From Pseudomonadota bacterium (GTDB lineage: Bacteria; Pseudomonadota; Gammaproteobacteria; Acidiferrobacterales; UBA6901): a stretch of 53,999 bases of DNA. Below, one piece after another: positions 1 through 7,424 of this stretch. Within the stretch, counting starts at the first letter, position 1; the number at the start of each line of letters is the position of its first letter. The translations under genes and the position numbers were made by a program. The stretch covers positions 1 through 53,999 of the forward strand of contig DAHXOO010000018.1 in NCBI GenBank assembly GCA_027364845.1, given 5' to 3'. The notes under the pieces are model-generated. The model was not told the origin of the DNA, ran no database searches, and saw nothing but the letters and a program-made list of their open reading frames with translations.

Positions 1-1
1 G

Positions 2-985
2 GCCAGTGCCGGTGCTAGCGCAAACTGGTCATCATCATACAGTGCATTGGCCCAGTCGATCAGCCGGCTGGAGACGCTGAGCGAACACGATGCAAGGCTC
101 GGCGCAATCACAACGCTGCTGGGCGAAGCCGCCATTCGGATAGACGAAGCTGCAAGCCAGCTGCATCAGTACGTCGATAACCTAGACCTCGATCCGCAAC
201 GTTTGCATTGGATCGACCAGCGCATCGCCACCGTGCATGATCTTGCGCGTAAGCACAGGGTGCGTCCGGAGGAACTGCCGGGTGTCCTTGAGCGGTTGGC
301 CACGGAGCTCGGAGATATCGAAAACCTGGAGGTCAATCTGGAAACGCTCGAGCGCGAACTGAATGCCGCGCGCGCGGACTATTTCGAGCGTGCCCGCTCC
401 GTGTCGACTGCCCGCTACGCTGCGGCGAAACGCCTGGCGGGCGAAGTGCGTGGACTGATGCAAGGACTCGGCATGCCCGGTGGGGCATTCGAGATAAGAC
501 TGGTTACGCTGGACGATAACCACGCGGCCGGTACTGGCCTCGAGCTTGCGGAATTCCTGGTTAGCGCCAACGCCGGACAGGCCGTAAAGTCACTGAACAA
601 AGTGGCTTCGGGCGGAGAACTGTCGCGCATCAGCCTTGCCCTGCAGGTAGCGACGGCACGTATCGGCCGGATTCCCACACTCATATTCGACGAGGTGGAC
701 GTGGGGATAGGCGGCGCGGTGAGCGAGATCGTTGGCCTGCAGCTGCGGGCATTGGGAGCACAGCGGCAGGTGTTATGCATCACCCATCTGCCCCAGGTCG
801 CGGCACAGGGAAACCACCACATGCGGGTTAGCAAACGTACCCTGGATGGCACGACGGACACATGTATCGCGGCCCTTCCGCAAAAGGAGCGTATCCAAGA
901 GATCGCGCGCATGCTGGGCGGCATGGAAATCACGCGCCAGACCCTGGCGCTCGCTTCGGACATGCTCAGCCGTGCGTCAGCCTGA
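2..985 (+). CDS. recN: DNA repair protein RecN, 3' part
   Basis: This is the C-terminal ~327 codons of RecN, an SMC-like ATPase that acts in double-strand break repair; the reading frame is open to the window edge, so the N-terminal Walker A part lies upstream. A coiled-coil stretch rich in Glu/Arg/Leu is followed by the ABC signature SGGELSRISLALQ and the Walker B segment PTLIFDEVDVGIGG, then a conserved ITHLPQVAAQ switch. These are in the order and spacing of the RecN family (usual length about 550 residues). The gene ends with TGA at 983-985 and may overlap the start of the next gene. No sign of damage. Confidence 0.95.
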   Translation, partial: ASAGASANWSSSYSALAQSISRLETLSEHDARLGAITTLLGEAAIRIDEAASQLHQYVDNLDLDPQRLHWIDQRIATVHDLARKHRVRPEELPGVLERLATELGDIENLEVNLETLERELNAARADYFERARSVSTARYAAAKRLAGEVRGLMQGLGMPGGAFEIRLVTLDDNHAAGTGLELAEFLVSANAGQAVKSLNKVASGGELSRISLALQVATARIGRIPTLIFDEVDVGIGGAVSEIVGLQLRALGAQRQVLCITHLPQVAAQGNHHMRVSKRTLDGTTDTCIAALPQKERIQEIARMLGGMEITRQTLALASDMLSRASA

Positions 986-1496
986 TCCACCCCTCACCCC
1001 GTTCGGCAGCGGTGGGCGCGATCCCGCCGCGACAGAGGTCCCGAACATTCGCGTGGCGGCGATTGCGGACGTACCGACTATTCATCACTTGCTGGAAATC
1101 TATGCGAGCAAGGGAAATCTGCTACCGCGCACAATGAGCGAGCTGTATCGGCACTTGCGCGACTTCTTCGTCATCGAGATTGATCACAAGGTAGTGGCGA
1201 TCGGGGCGCTGGAAATATTCACCGAGGATCTGGGCGAAGTCCGCAGTCTGGTGGTGGATGCAGCCTTCGAGGGCCGCGGCCTCGGGCGTCTCATGGTACA
1301 ACGCATTGTCGCCGAGGCCCGCAAGATCGGCCTGCGACGCATCATGGCTCTGACCTACGTACCAGAATTCTTCCACAAACTCGGCTTTAAGACGGTCTCC
1401 ATGGGGTCGCTGCCAGAAAAGGTGTGGTCGGTCTGCGTCAAATGCTACAAGTACAACAACTGCGACGAAGTGGCGGTGCTGCTCGAACTCAAATAG
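972..1496 (+). CDS. GNAT acetyltransferase, short ArgA-like N-acetylglutamate synthase
   Basis: A GNAT-fold N-acetyltransferase resembling the free-standing acetyltransferase domain of ArgA, which makes N-acetylglutamate, the first intermediate of arginine synthesis. The acetyl-CoA loop reads EGRGLGRLM, preceded by LGEVRSLVVD and followed by ALTYVPEFFHKLGF. The C-terminal KCYKYNNCDEVAVLLEL is typical of this small family. The start is uncertain: GTG 972 overlaps recN by 14 bases and lacks a clear Shine-Dalgarno; GTG 1053 would clip the first beta strand; AGAGG sits 8 bases before an ATT at 1047. ArgJ, which recycles the acetyl group, is encoded further along at 34410. The argA-type function is inferred from family resemblance. 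Confidence 0.75.
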   Translation: MRQPDPPLTPFGSGGRDPAATEVPNIRVAAIADVPTIHHLLEIYASKGNLLPRTMSELYRHLRDFFVIEIDHKVVAIGALEIFTEDLGEVRSLVVDAAFEGRGLGRLMVQRIVAEARKIGLRRIMALTYVPEFFHKLGFKTVSMGSLPEKVWSVCVKCYKYNNCDEVAVLLELK

Positions 1497-1798
1497 CCGG
1501 ACCTGATCGACACGCCGTGCCAGACTGCCGGCTTCTTCCCTAGCCACTTGCGCGAAAGTCGCGGCGTATGAGTCCGGCAAAGGATCGCACAGCACCCGCA
1601 GCAAGCTTGGCGCGCAGTTCTGACCGCAGGCTTTGCCCGAACAGGTACGACTTGCTTTGATCCCCCTGCCGCCAAGAACTCGGAAAAAGCTGCGACCCGA
1701 TGCGATTTCGGACGAGCGGTGACTGTCGGTGCGTCGAATCGTCCGGGCTGCGCCACCATCTCTCTGGGGCGCCGCTGCCGGGGGACAGCCCCCGAACT
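1497..1798. other. Intergenic region between GNAT gene and fur
   Basis: About 300 bases between convergent genes. No coding sequence, tRNA or repeat is recognisable. The only structured element seen is the hairpin at 1779-1794 next to the fur stop codon. Confidence 0.6.
1779..1794 (-). terminator. Hairpin just downstream of fur
   Basis: A perfect 6-bp stem CGGGGG/CCCCCG with loop ACAG lies 5 bases past the fur stop on the minus strand. No T-run follows, so it is at best a weak or factor-assisted terminator. Confidence 0.35.
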
Positions 1799-2254
1799 TC
1801 AGGCCATGCCGGTTGTCTTGGCCTTCTTCGAACAGACACCGTTCTTTTTCATGCCTTCGCAGGTGCCATAGATGTACAAGGAATGCTCTTCCATGACAAA
1901 ACCGCTCTTTTCAGCGATCTTGCGTTGCCGCGCCTCTATGGCCGGATCGAAGAACTCAAAGACCTTGCCGCACTCCACGCAGACCATGTGGTCGTGATGG
2001 TGTCCCTGGTTCAACTCGAAGACTGCTCTTCCACCTTCGAAATTGTGGCGGATAACAAGTCCAGCGGTCTCGAACTGCGTAAGCACACGATAGACGGTCG
2101 CCAGACCCACTTCTTCACCGGATTCGAGCAGGGACTTGTAGATGCCCTCGGCGGACATGTGCGGCTCCTTCGCCTCCTCCATCATGCTGAGGATCTTCAA
2201 CCGCGGGAGAGTGGCCTTGAGTCCTGCCTTCTTGAGATCGGAACTATCCGACAT
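1799..2254 (-). CDS. fur: Ferric uptake regulator Fur
   Basis: Fur is the iron-responsive transcriptional repressor of iron uptake and storage genes. The 151-residue product has the family's usual length, an N-terminal winged helix (about residues 1-85 with GLKATLPRLKIL and TVYRVLTQFE) and the histidine/cysteine metal region H85-H86-H87-D88-H89 with C92-x2-C95. A second cysteine pair is at 132 and 141, wider than the pair in E. coli Fur. It is transcribed divergently from bamE, with only 101 bases between the starts, an arrangement conserved in many gammaproteobacteria. No obvious Fur box was identified by eye in that interval. Confidence 0.97.
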   Translation of the reverse strand: MSDSSDLKKAGLKATLPRLKILSMMEEAKEPHMSAEGIYKSLLESGEEVGLATVYRVLTQFETAGLVIRHNFEGGRAVFELNQGHHHDHMVCVECGKVFEFFDPAIEARQRKIAEKSGFVMEEHSLYIYGTCEGMKKNGVCSKKAKTTGMA

Positions 2255-2355
2255 GATTGGCCTCTGGAAACGCTTTTAGATGTAGCCGCCGATGATTAAA
2301 TCATCCACCTGGGCTATCATGCTCAAAGTGTAAAACACTTGGCCGCAAATCCAAA

Positions 2356-2730
2356 ATGAGAATAGTTATCGTTGGCCTGCTGCTGCTCATGGGCAGCCTG
2401 CTTAGCGGGTGCTTTTCGGAGTTTTATATCGATGTTCCACAGGGAAATGTCGTCACTACGCACGCGATTGCGCAGCTGAAGCTGGGAATGACCGCACGTC
2501 AAGTGAGGTTTGTTATAGGTAACCCGCTTATTCGGGATCCGTTTAACCCCGACCGTTGGGATTACTATAACTCGCTCAGCAAAGCCGGCGGCAAACCGGT
2601 GCGTCACCGTCTTACGCTGTTTTTCAAGGACGGCGTGCTGACAAACGCGAGCGGGGATCTGGCCCCATCGGATCTCAAAGCACCGCGGCAGGCAGTCCCG
2701 CTGCCGGCAGCACACCCGGCTTCATCATAA
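2356..2730 (+). CDS. bamE: Outer membrane assembly lipoprotein BamE
   Basis: BamE (OmlA/SmpA) is the small lipoprotein of the Bam complex that inserts beta-barrel proteins into the outer membrane. The 124-residue product starts with a lipoprotein signal ending in the lipobox LLSG-C19. It carries the family's LKLGMTARQVRFVIGNP segment and DRWDYYNS, followed by a beta strand with LTLFFKDGVL. The C-terminal tail of about 25 residues is rich in Pro and Ala and probably disordered. The gene is divergent from fur and convergent with ratB (18 bases apart), the usual fur-bamE-ratBA neighbourhood. Confidence 0.95.
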   Translation: MRIVIVGLLLLMGSLLSGCFSEFYIDVPQGNVVTTHAIAQLKLGMTARQVRFVIGNPLIRDPFNPDRWDYYNSLSKAGGKPVRHRLTLFFKDGVLTNASGDLAPSDLKAPRQAVPLPAAHPASS

Positions 2731-2748
2731 TATAAAGACCGGCGCGTC

Positions 2749-3057
2749 TCAGTCATTGCGCCGTCTGGCGCTGTGCGGCCTTGCCCGAAGACGCCGGGCC
2801 ATCTTCGGGTCGACCCGCAGCGCACGGTATATTTCAATCCGATCGCCGTCGCGCACCACATCTGTCAGTCGCACGACTTCGCCAAATATGCCCACCGGAT
2901 CGCGTGCCAAATCGATTTCCGGAAAGCGCTGGAGAATACCGCTCTGCCGTATCGCCGCCTGCACGCTCGTTAATGGCGCGACCTCAACCGAAACTACCAA
3001 CTGCTGCGCGGCAGTCGCGTAAGCTACTTCCGCACGCACCGTCTCATCGCTTGCCAT
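2749..3057 (-). CDS. ratB: RnfH-family ubiquitin-like protein RatB
   Basis: A 102-residue protein of the RnfH/RatB family, a beta-grasp ubiquitin-like fold. Recognisable segments are VEVAYATAAQQ at the N-terminus, the central QAAIRQSGILQRFPEIDL, VGIFGEV and DRIEIYRAL, ending in a basic tail. Its function is not settled; it is nearly always found beside ratA, as here, where the two genes overlap by 14 bases on the minus strand and are probably co-translated with the upstream transporter gene. Confidence 0.9.
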   Translation of the reverse strand: MASDETVRAEVAYATAAQQLVVSVEVAPLTSVQAAIRQSGILQRFPEIDLARDPVGIFGEVVRLTDVVRDGDRIEIYRALRVDPKMARRLRARPHSARRRND

Positions 3058-3481
3058 ACAACTGCACCGCGCGCAGGCGGAAGCTCTCGACCATTCCGTT
3101 CGCGATGTGGTGAAACACCGGCCCGATCACCAGCCCCAGCATTTTGCTGGCAAACTCGAAATCCAGATCAAAGGAAACTTTGCATGCGTGTTCGTCCAGT
3201 GGCGTGAAGCGCCAGTAGCCGAGCAGGTGTCTGAAAGGGCCCTCGACGAGACTCATTTCCATGAGCTCCGCAGGGCGTCCGTTATTGCGAGTAGTGAATG
3301 TCTTGTGCACACCGCCATAAGCAATGTCGATGGCCGCTGTAACGCTTTCGTTCTCACGCGACAGGATGCGGGCCCCGCCGCACCATGGCAGGAATTTCGG
3401 ATAGGCCTCGATATCTGCCACGAGCGCATACATTTCTCCGGCGCTGTATGGCAACAGAGCGCTCTTACGAATCGTGGTCAC
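3044..3481 (-). CDS. ratA: RatA, START/Coq10-like polyketide cyclase family protein
   Basis: RatA belongs to the START/SRPBCC (Coq10-like) family. The E. coli homologue was reported as a toxin that interferes with ribosome subunit association, while eukaryotic relatives bind ubiquinone. The 145-residue product reads IRKSALLPYSAGEMYALVAD at the start and has YPKFLPWCGGARIL, EGPFRHLLGYWRF and SFDLDFEFASKML, all typical. The start is the GTG at 3481, which overlaps the stop codon of the upstream transporter gene as GTGA, indicating translational coupling. An upstream in-frame extension is possible but would lie wholly within the transporter gene. Confidence 0.9.
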   Translation of the reverse strand: MTTIRKSALLPYSAGEMYALVADIEAYPKFLPWCGGARILSRENESVTAAIDIAYGGVHKTFTTRNNGRPAELMEMSLVEGPFRHLLGYWRFTPLDEHACKVSFDLDFEFASKMLGLVIGPVFHHIANGMVESFRLRAVQLYGKR

Positions 3482-4860
3482 AGAAATATGCGCATGTTGA
3501 ATGCAACAATCAGCAACCAGGCGGGTACAGCCAGCCGCGTCAGCCACAGCCAGGCATCGTAGGTGCAGCGCGAGCGCACTGCCAATGCTTCGCGTGTCAT
3601 CGCCGTTGACAGCACCCACACCGAAAACACTGCCGACAGAACCCCGATCACCGGCATTATGAAGCTGGAGGTCAGAATCTGCAGGACATCGAACAGCCCG
3701 AACGTTTCAGTGAGACCCAGCAGACGAAAGGAGAACTTCCACTCGCTGAAAGACAATATCGTGATGATCCCGAGAAGCCAGGCACAGATACCGCTGACCA
3801 TACTCGCCCGGAGTCTGGTCATGCCCCGACTCTCGATGAGCCAGGTGACAGCCGACTCGGCCAGCGCAACGCTCGACATCCAGGCTACCAGGGCCAGGAA
3901 TATGAAAAACACTGCCTGCATCAGACCGCCCAGAGGCAACACATCGAACGAAACAGGCAACGCGCGGAACACCAGCGCCGGTCCTTGCGTCGGCGTCCCA
4001 CCGGCAGCATAGAGCACCGGCAAGATGACCATGCCGGCCGTGACGGCGGCGGCGATGTCGACCAGTACCACGATTGTCGCCGCACGCACGATCGAGGTAT
4101 GGCTCGGCAGGTACGCTCCGTACATCATCATGACTCCGGCGCCGAGGCCCAGACTGAAAAAGGCATCGCCGAGGGCGGTAAGTATTCCCCGTCCGGACAG
4201 CTTAAGAAAATCCGGCGTGACAAAAAAGGCCACGGTGTGCACAATATCGCCGGTAATTGCCGCGTAGACGGCGAGCAGCACCAGCAGACCGAGCAGCGCC
4301 GGCACGACGAATCTGGTCACTGCTTCGAGCCCGTGGCGCACGCCGCGCGCCACGACTGTCATAGTCATCACCATAAACAGGCTATGCCAGAACAGCTGCC
4401 TCTCGGGATCACTGACGAAAGCGGAGAATTCGCTAGCCGCGGTGTCAGCGCTGAGATTTCCCAACAAGCCTCCTACCGAGCGCGCGACGTAGGCGAGTAG
4501 CCACCCGGCGATGACGCTGTACCAGGACAGGATCAACAGCCCCACTACCGCGATCAGCACACCCAGCGACAACCAAACGTGGGAACGCCGCGTGCGTCGA
4601 ACTAGATCGCGCATGGCATTGACCGGCGACAGGCGTCCGAGCCGTCCCAACATCAGCTGCGCAACGAGAAGTGGCAACCCAAGCATGAACATAAAAATGA
4701 CGTAAACAGTAATGAAAGCGCCGCCGCCGTATTGAACGACGTGGTAGGGAAACTGCCAGATATTGTTGAGACTGACGGTAAACCCGGATGCGGCAAGGAC
4801 GAACCTTTCGGACGAAGACCATAGGCCGTGCACGGATCTTGCCGTTTTTATTCTTGCCAT
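3478..4860 (-). CDS. Sodium-dependent NSS/SLC6-family transporter with altered substrate site
   Basis: A 460-residue membrane protein with about 11-12 hydrophobic segments, of the neurotransmitter:sodium symporter (LeuT/SLC6) family. The first helix aligns to LeuT through GFTVSLNNIWQFPY (residues 26-39) and the following GGGAF. Compared with LeuT, the unwound GLG that holds the amino-acid carboxylate reads S30-L31-N32, and the external-gate arginine R30 of LeuT is Q36 here. The sodium-site Asn is kept as N33. The substrate is therefore unlikely to be a standard amino acid, or transport may be altered; this is inference. It heads a minus-strand unit with ratA and ratB and is divergent from smpB. 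Confidence 0.85.
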   Translation of the reverse strand: MARIKTARSVHGLWSSSERFVLAASGFTVSLNNIWQFPYHVVQYGGGAFITVYVIFMFMLGLPLLVAQLMLGRLGRLSPVNAMRDLVRRTRRSHVWLSLGVLIAVVGLLILSWYSVIAGWLLAYVARSVGGLLGNLSADTAASEFSAFVSDPERQLFWHSLFMVMTMTVVARGVRHGLEAVTRFVVPALLGLLVLLAVYAAITGDIVHTVAFFVTPDFLKLSGRGILTALGDAFFSLGLGAGVMMMYGAYLPSHTSIVRAATIVVLVDIAAAVTAGMVILPVLYAAGGTPTQGPALVFRALPVSFDVLPLGGLMQAVFFIFLALVAWMSSVALAESAVTWLIESRGMTRLRASMVSGICAWLLGIITILSFSEWKFSFRLLGLTETFGLFDVLQILTSSFIMPVIGVLSAVFSVWVLSTAMTREALAVRSRCTYDAWLWLTRLAVPAWLLIVAFNMRIFL

Positions 4861-4956
4861 TTCGTTCTTGTCCGGTAAGCGGGCATAACGTAATTCCCGT
4901 ATTACTTGTTATTATACGATAGCATCTGGGATTCACAGCGCTCTGAACCATTACCC

Positions 4957-5430
4957 ATGACCAAGAAACCGGACCAATCCGCCTCGCGCGTCATTGCCCA
5001 GAACAAAAAGGCGTGGCATGACTATTTCATTGAGGACAAATACGAAGCCGGGCTTTCACTGGAAGGTTGGGAAGTAAAGAGCCTGCGCGCTGGCCGCGTA
5101 CAACTGAAGGAAAGCTACGTCATAGTCAAGGACGGACAGGTATACCTTTTTGGCGCCCATATCTCCCCGCTTACCTCCGCCTCCACGCACGTGCACCCTG
5201 ACCCAACGCGTACCCGCAAGCTGCTGTTGCACGCAGAGGAAATCAGCCGGCTTATTGGCTCCGTGGAACGAAGGGGCTATACGCTTGTTCCTCTGTCTCT
5301 GTTCTGGAAACGCGGCAAAGCAAAACTCGAAGTCGGCCTCGCCAAGGGCAAGCAGCAACATGACAAACGTGCGGTACTAAAGGAACGCGAATCAAACCGC
5401 GAGGCACAGCGGGCCTTGAAATCGCGCTGA
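4957..5430 (+). CDS. smpB: tmRNA-binding protein SmpB
   Basis: SmpB binds tmRNA and delivers it to stalled ribosomes for trans-translation. The 157-residue product matches the family length and has [38 protein letters not shown], the [12 protein letters not shown] segment and the basic C-terminal tail from [12 protein letters not shown] onward that enters the mRNA channel. The ATG at 4957 gives the usual N-terminus [11 protein letters not shown]. Its RNA partner ssrA follows 115 bases downstream on the same strand. Confidence 0.96.
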   Translation: MTKKPDQSASRVIAQNKKAWHDYFIEDKYEAGLSLEGWEVKSLRAGRVQLKESYVIVKDGQVYLFGAHISPLTSASTHVHPDPTRTRKLLLHAEEISRLIGSVERRGYTLVPLSLFWKRGKAKLEVGLAKGKQQHDKRAVLKERESNREAQRALKSR

Positions 5431-5545
5431 TCAGCACGCATAGCTTATGGCTGATAGGCTGGCACAATGTGGTGTATACTGATAAATGGATGTTCCGTGG
5501 TGTAAACAGAATTGATTTGTGCCACGATCTATATCTCAGGTTTTT

Positions 5546-5900
5546 GGGGGCGACACGGCTTCGACGTGGGTCGCGAAACCTCCGGGGCATGCCGAGGTGC
5601 AGAGTTCCTCGTAAAACCAGCTGCAAATTAATAGTTGCCAACAACGACAACTACGCCTTAGCGGCTTAATCCCCGCTAACCTCTTACCCTAAGTTTGGCC
5701 TGTGGGCTGGGGCTGAGAGGTCGATCACACAGGATCGCGTGGACCCGTGCCTGTTGGGTTAGCGCTAAATTGAAGCGGGCTAAGCCTGTCGACACCCTGT
5801 CTGTTGGGGAGCGGCAGGTTAAAGCAACAACAGACTAAGCATGTAGAACCGGACGGCGGAGGACTTGCGGACGCGGGTTCGATTCCCGCCGCCTCCACCA
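5546..5900 (+). ncRNA. ssrA: tmRNA (ssrA)
   Basis: A one-piece tmRNA of 355 bases. The 5' end GGGGGCG pairs with CGCCTCC before the encoded ACCA end (one G-T pair), forming the tRNA-like acceptor stem; the 3' part holds the T-arm GGGTTCGATTCCC. The tag reading frame runs from GCC at 5637 to TAA at 5667-5669 and encodes ANNDNYALAA, so the full tag is AANNDNYALAA, matching gammaproteobacterial tags. The gene is intact although foreign DNA starts just after it, as expected for integrases that use the tmRNA 3' end as attachment site. A TATACT at 5475-5480 is a possible -10 but no good -35 accompanies it. Confidence 0.97.
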
Positions 5901-5934
5901 TTTAACTATCCAAGCACATCCAATAACATCCCCT

Positions 5935-5958
5935 AGGCCGCCGAAAAGCGGCCTTTTT
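5935..5958 (+). terminator. Intrinsic terminator downstream of ssrA
   Basis: Perfect 7-bp stem AGGCCGC/GCGGCCT with loop CGAAAA, followed by a T-run to 5958. It lies 35 bases after the tmRNA CCA end and separates ssrA from the integrase region. Confidence 0.85.
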
Positions 5959-5979
5959 CTTGGGTTTTTCGTCCTTCAA

Positions 5980-6063
5980 GGGGCAACAATGTCCATTGAC
6001 ATCCAGCGTTAAACGGGGGCAACATTGGGGGCAACAGGCTTACCTAAATTTTGAGTTGCCCCC
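5980..6063. repeat. Integrase arm-type repeats upstream of int
   Basis: The octamer GGGGCAAC occurs at 5980-5987, and its longer form GGGGGCAAC at 6015-6023 and 6027-6035, exactly 12 bases apart. The inverted copy GTTGCCCCC is at 6055-6063, three bases before the integrase ATG. Such clustered copies beside an integrase gene next to its attachment site are typical of arm-type binding sites, and the last one could let the integrase repress itself. The binding role is inference. Confidence 0.6.
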
Positions 6064-6066
6064 AAA

Positions 6067-7275
6067 ATGCTGACTGATACCGAAATTCGTGCTGCCAAAC
6101 CGCGCCAGAAGGCCGCCAAGCTGTTTGACGAGCGCGGGCTGTATCTGGAAGTCACCCCAACCGGAGGCAAGTGGTGGCGGCTCAAGTACCGATTCAGCGG
6201 CAAAGAAAAGCGGCTATCCCTTGGCGTCTATCCCGACGTGAGCCTGAAGGACGCCCGCGCCCGTCGCGATGCTGCGCGCAAGCTGGTGGCTGATGGCATC
6301 GACCCCAGCGAGAACCGCAAGGCGCAGGCGATAGCGAAACAAGATCGAGCTGCAAACAGTTTCGAGGTCGTGGCCCGTGAGTGGTACGCGAAGCACGCAC
6401 CCAACTGGGCGGAGCATCACGGCGACCGCATCATCCGGCGCTTTGAGCGCGACATCTTCCCTTGGATAGGCGGCAAGCCCATTGCCGACGTGGCCGCTCC
6501 CGAACTGCTGGCCGTAGTGCGCCGCATCGAAAGCCGGGGCGCGCTGGAAACCGCCCACCGCGCCTTGGGCAACTGTGGGCAAGTGTTCCGGTACGCGGTC
6601 GCCACCGGCCGCGCCGAGCGCGACCCGACCAGCGATCTACGCGGCGCGCTGCCGCCGGTAAAAGGCGAACACTTCGCAGCGACCACAGAACCGAAACTGG
6701 TTGCCGAAATCCTGCGGGCGATGGATGGCTATGAAGGCACGCTCACTGTTCGCTGCGCCCTGCGCCTTGCCCCATTGGTCTTCGTGCGCCCCGGCGAACT
6801 GCGCAAGGCCGAATGGGCCGACATCGACCTGGACGCGGCGGAATGGCGCTACACCGTCACCAAGACCAACACGCCGCACATCGTTCCCCTTTCTCGGCAA
6901 GCCGTGGAAATTCTGCGCGAACTGCAACCGCTCACCGGACGCCGGCAATTCGTCTTTTCTGGGGCACGCAGCAACGGGCGACCGATGAGTGATAACGCAA
7001 TTCTCGCCGCCATGCGGCGCATGAGCATCGGCAAAGAAGAAATGAGCACACACGGCTTCCGTGCCGTGGCGCGAACCATCCTCGACGAAGTGCTGGGCGT
7101 GCGTCCCGATTACATCGAACACCAGCTTGCCCACGCCGTGCGCGATCCGAACGGGCGCGCCTACAACCGCACCGCTCACCTGCCCGAGCGGCGCAAGATG
7201 ATGCAGCAATGGGCTGACTACCTTGACAAGCTCAAATCCGGGGCCGAAGTGATCCCGCTGCCGCAACGCGCCTAA
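6067..7275 (+). CDS. Tyrosine-type site-specific integrase (P4-like)
   Basis: A full-length 402-residue integrase of the P4/DUF4102 type. Residues 1-95 form the arm-DNA-binding domain (LTDTEIRAAKPRQKAAKLFD and LSLGVYPDVSLKDARARR). A core-binding domain follows at about 100-185, and the catalytic domain carries R241 (RPGELR), K266, H329 and R332 (HGFRAVAR), H356 (QLAHA) and tyrosine Y366 (AYNRT). All catalytic residues are present. It lies 166 bases after the intact tmRNA 3' end and reads away from it, so ssrA is the likely attachment site. No Shine-Dalgarno is seen before the ATG; an inverted copy of the arm repeat is there instead. No second att copy was found on the right. Confidence 0.92.
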   Translation: MLTDTEIRAAKPRQKAAKLFDERGLYLEVTPTGGKWWRLKYRFSGKEKRLSLGVYPDVSLKDARARRDAARKLVADGIDPSENRKAQAIAKQDRAANSFEVVAREWYAKHAPNWAEHHGDRIIRRFERDIFPWIGGKPIADVAAPELLAVVRRIESRGALETAHRALGNCGQVFRYAVATGRAERDPTSDLRGALPPVKGEHFAATTEPKLVAEILRAMDGYEGTLTVRCALRLAPLVFVRPGELRKAEWADIDLDAAEWRYTVTKTNTPHIVPLSRQAVEILRELQPLTGRRQFVFSGARSNGRPMSDNAILAAMRRMSIGKEEMSTHGFRAVARTILDEVLGVRPDYIEHQLAHAVRDPNGRAYNRTAHLPERRKMMQQWADYLDKLKSGAEVIPLPQRA

Positions 7276-7288
7276 CTGCTTTCAGGGA

Positions 7289-7350
7289 GCCCCTTCGGGG
7301 CGGACGGGAAGCGAGGCGCGAGCACGGAGAGCGGAAGCCGCGTAGCGGCT
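7289..7350 (+). terminator. Two hairpins after the integrase gene
   Basis: GCCCC/GGGGC with loop TTC at 7289-7301 and AGCCGC/GCGGCT with loop GTA at 7336-7350. Neither has a T-run. They are the only structure in the 118 bases between the integrase and the insertion sequence and could end integrase transcription weakly. Confidence 0.3.
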
Positions 7351-7393
7351 GAAGCCCCACGCGCAGCGACACGCTGGGCGGGCGGCACCGAAC

Positions 7394-7417
7394 CTTAGGC
7401 AGTGTTAATAAATAAAC
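7394..7417 (+). repeat. IS left terminal inverted repeat
   Basis: CTTAGGC, three spacer bases, then GTTAATAAATAAAC; mirrored at 8666-8689. Confidence 0.8.
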
Positions 7418-7424
7418 ATGTCAA

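Noticed and set aside
2255-2355. Fur box or clear promoters between fur and bamE
   Set aside because: Only weak partial matches (TTGAGC on the minus strand) were seen; not enough to call a site.
5469-5669. 66-codon frame ending in the tmRNA tag
   Set aside because: Only the tag codons 5637-5669 are translated; the rest is promoter region and tmRNA structure.
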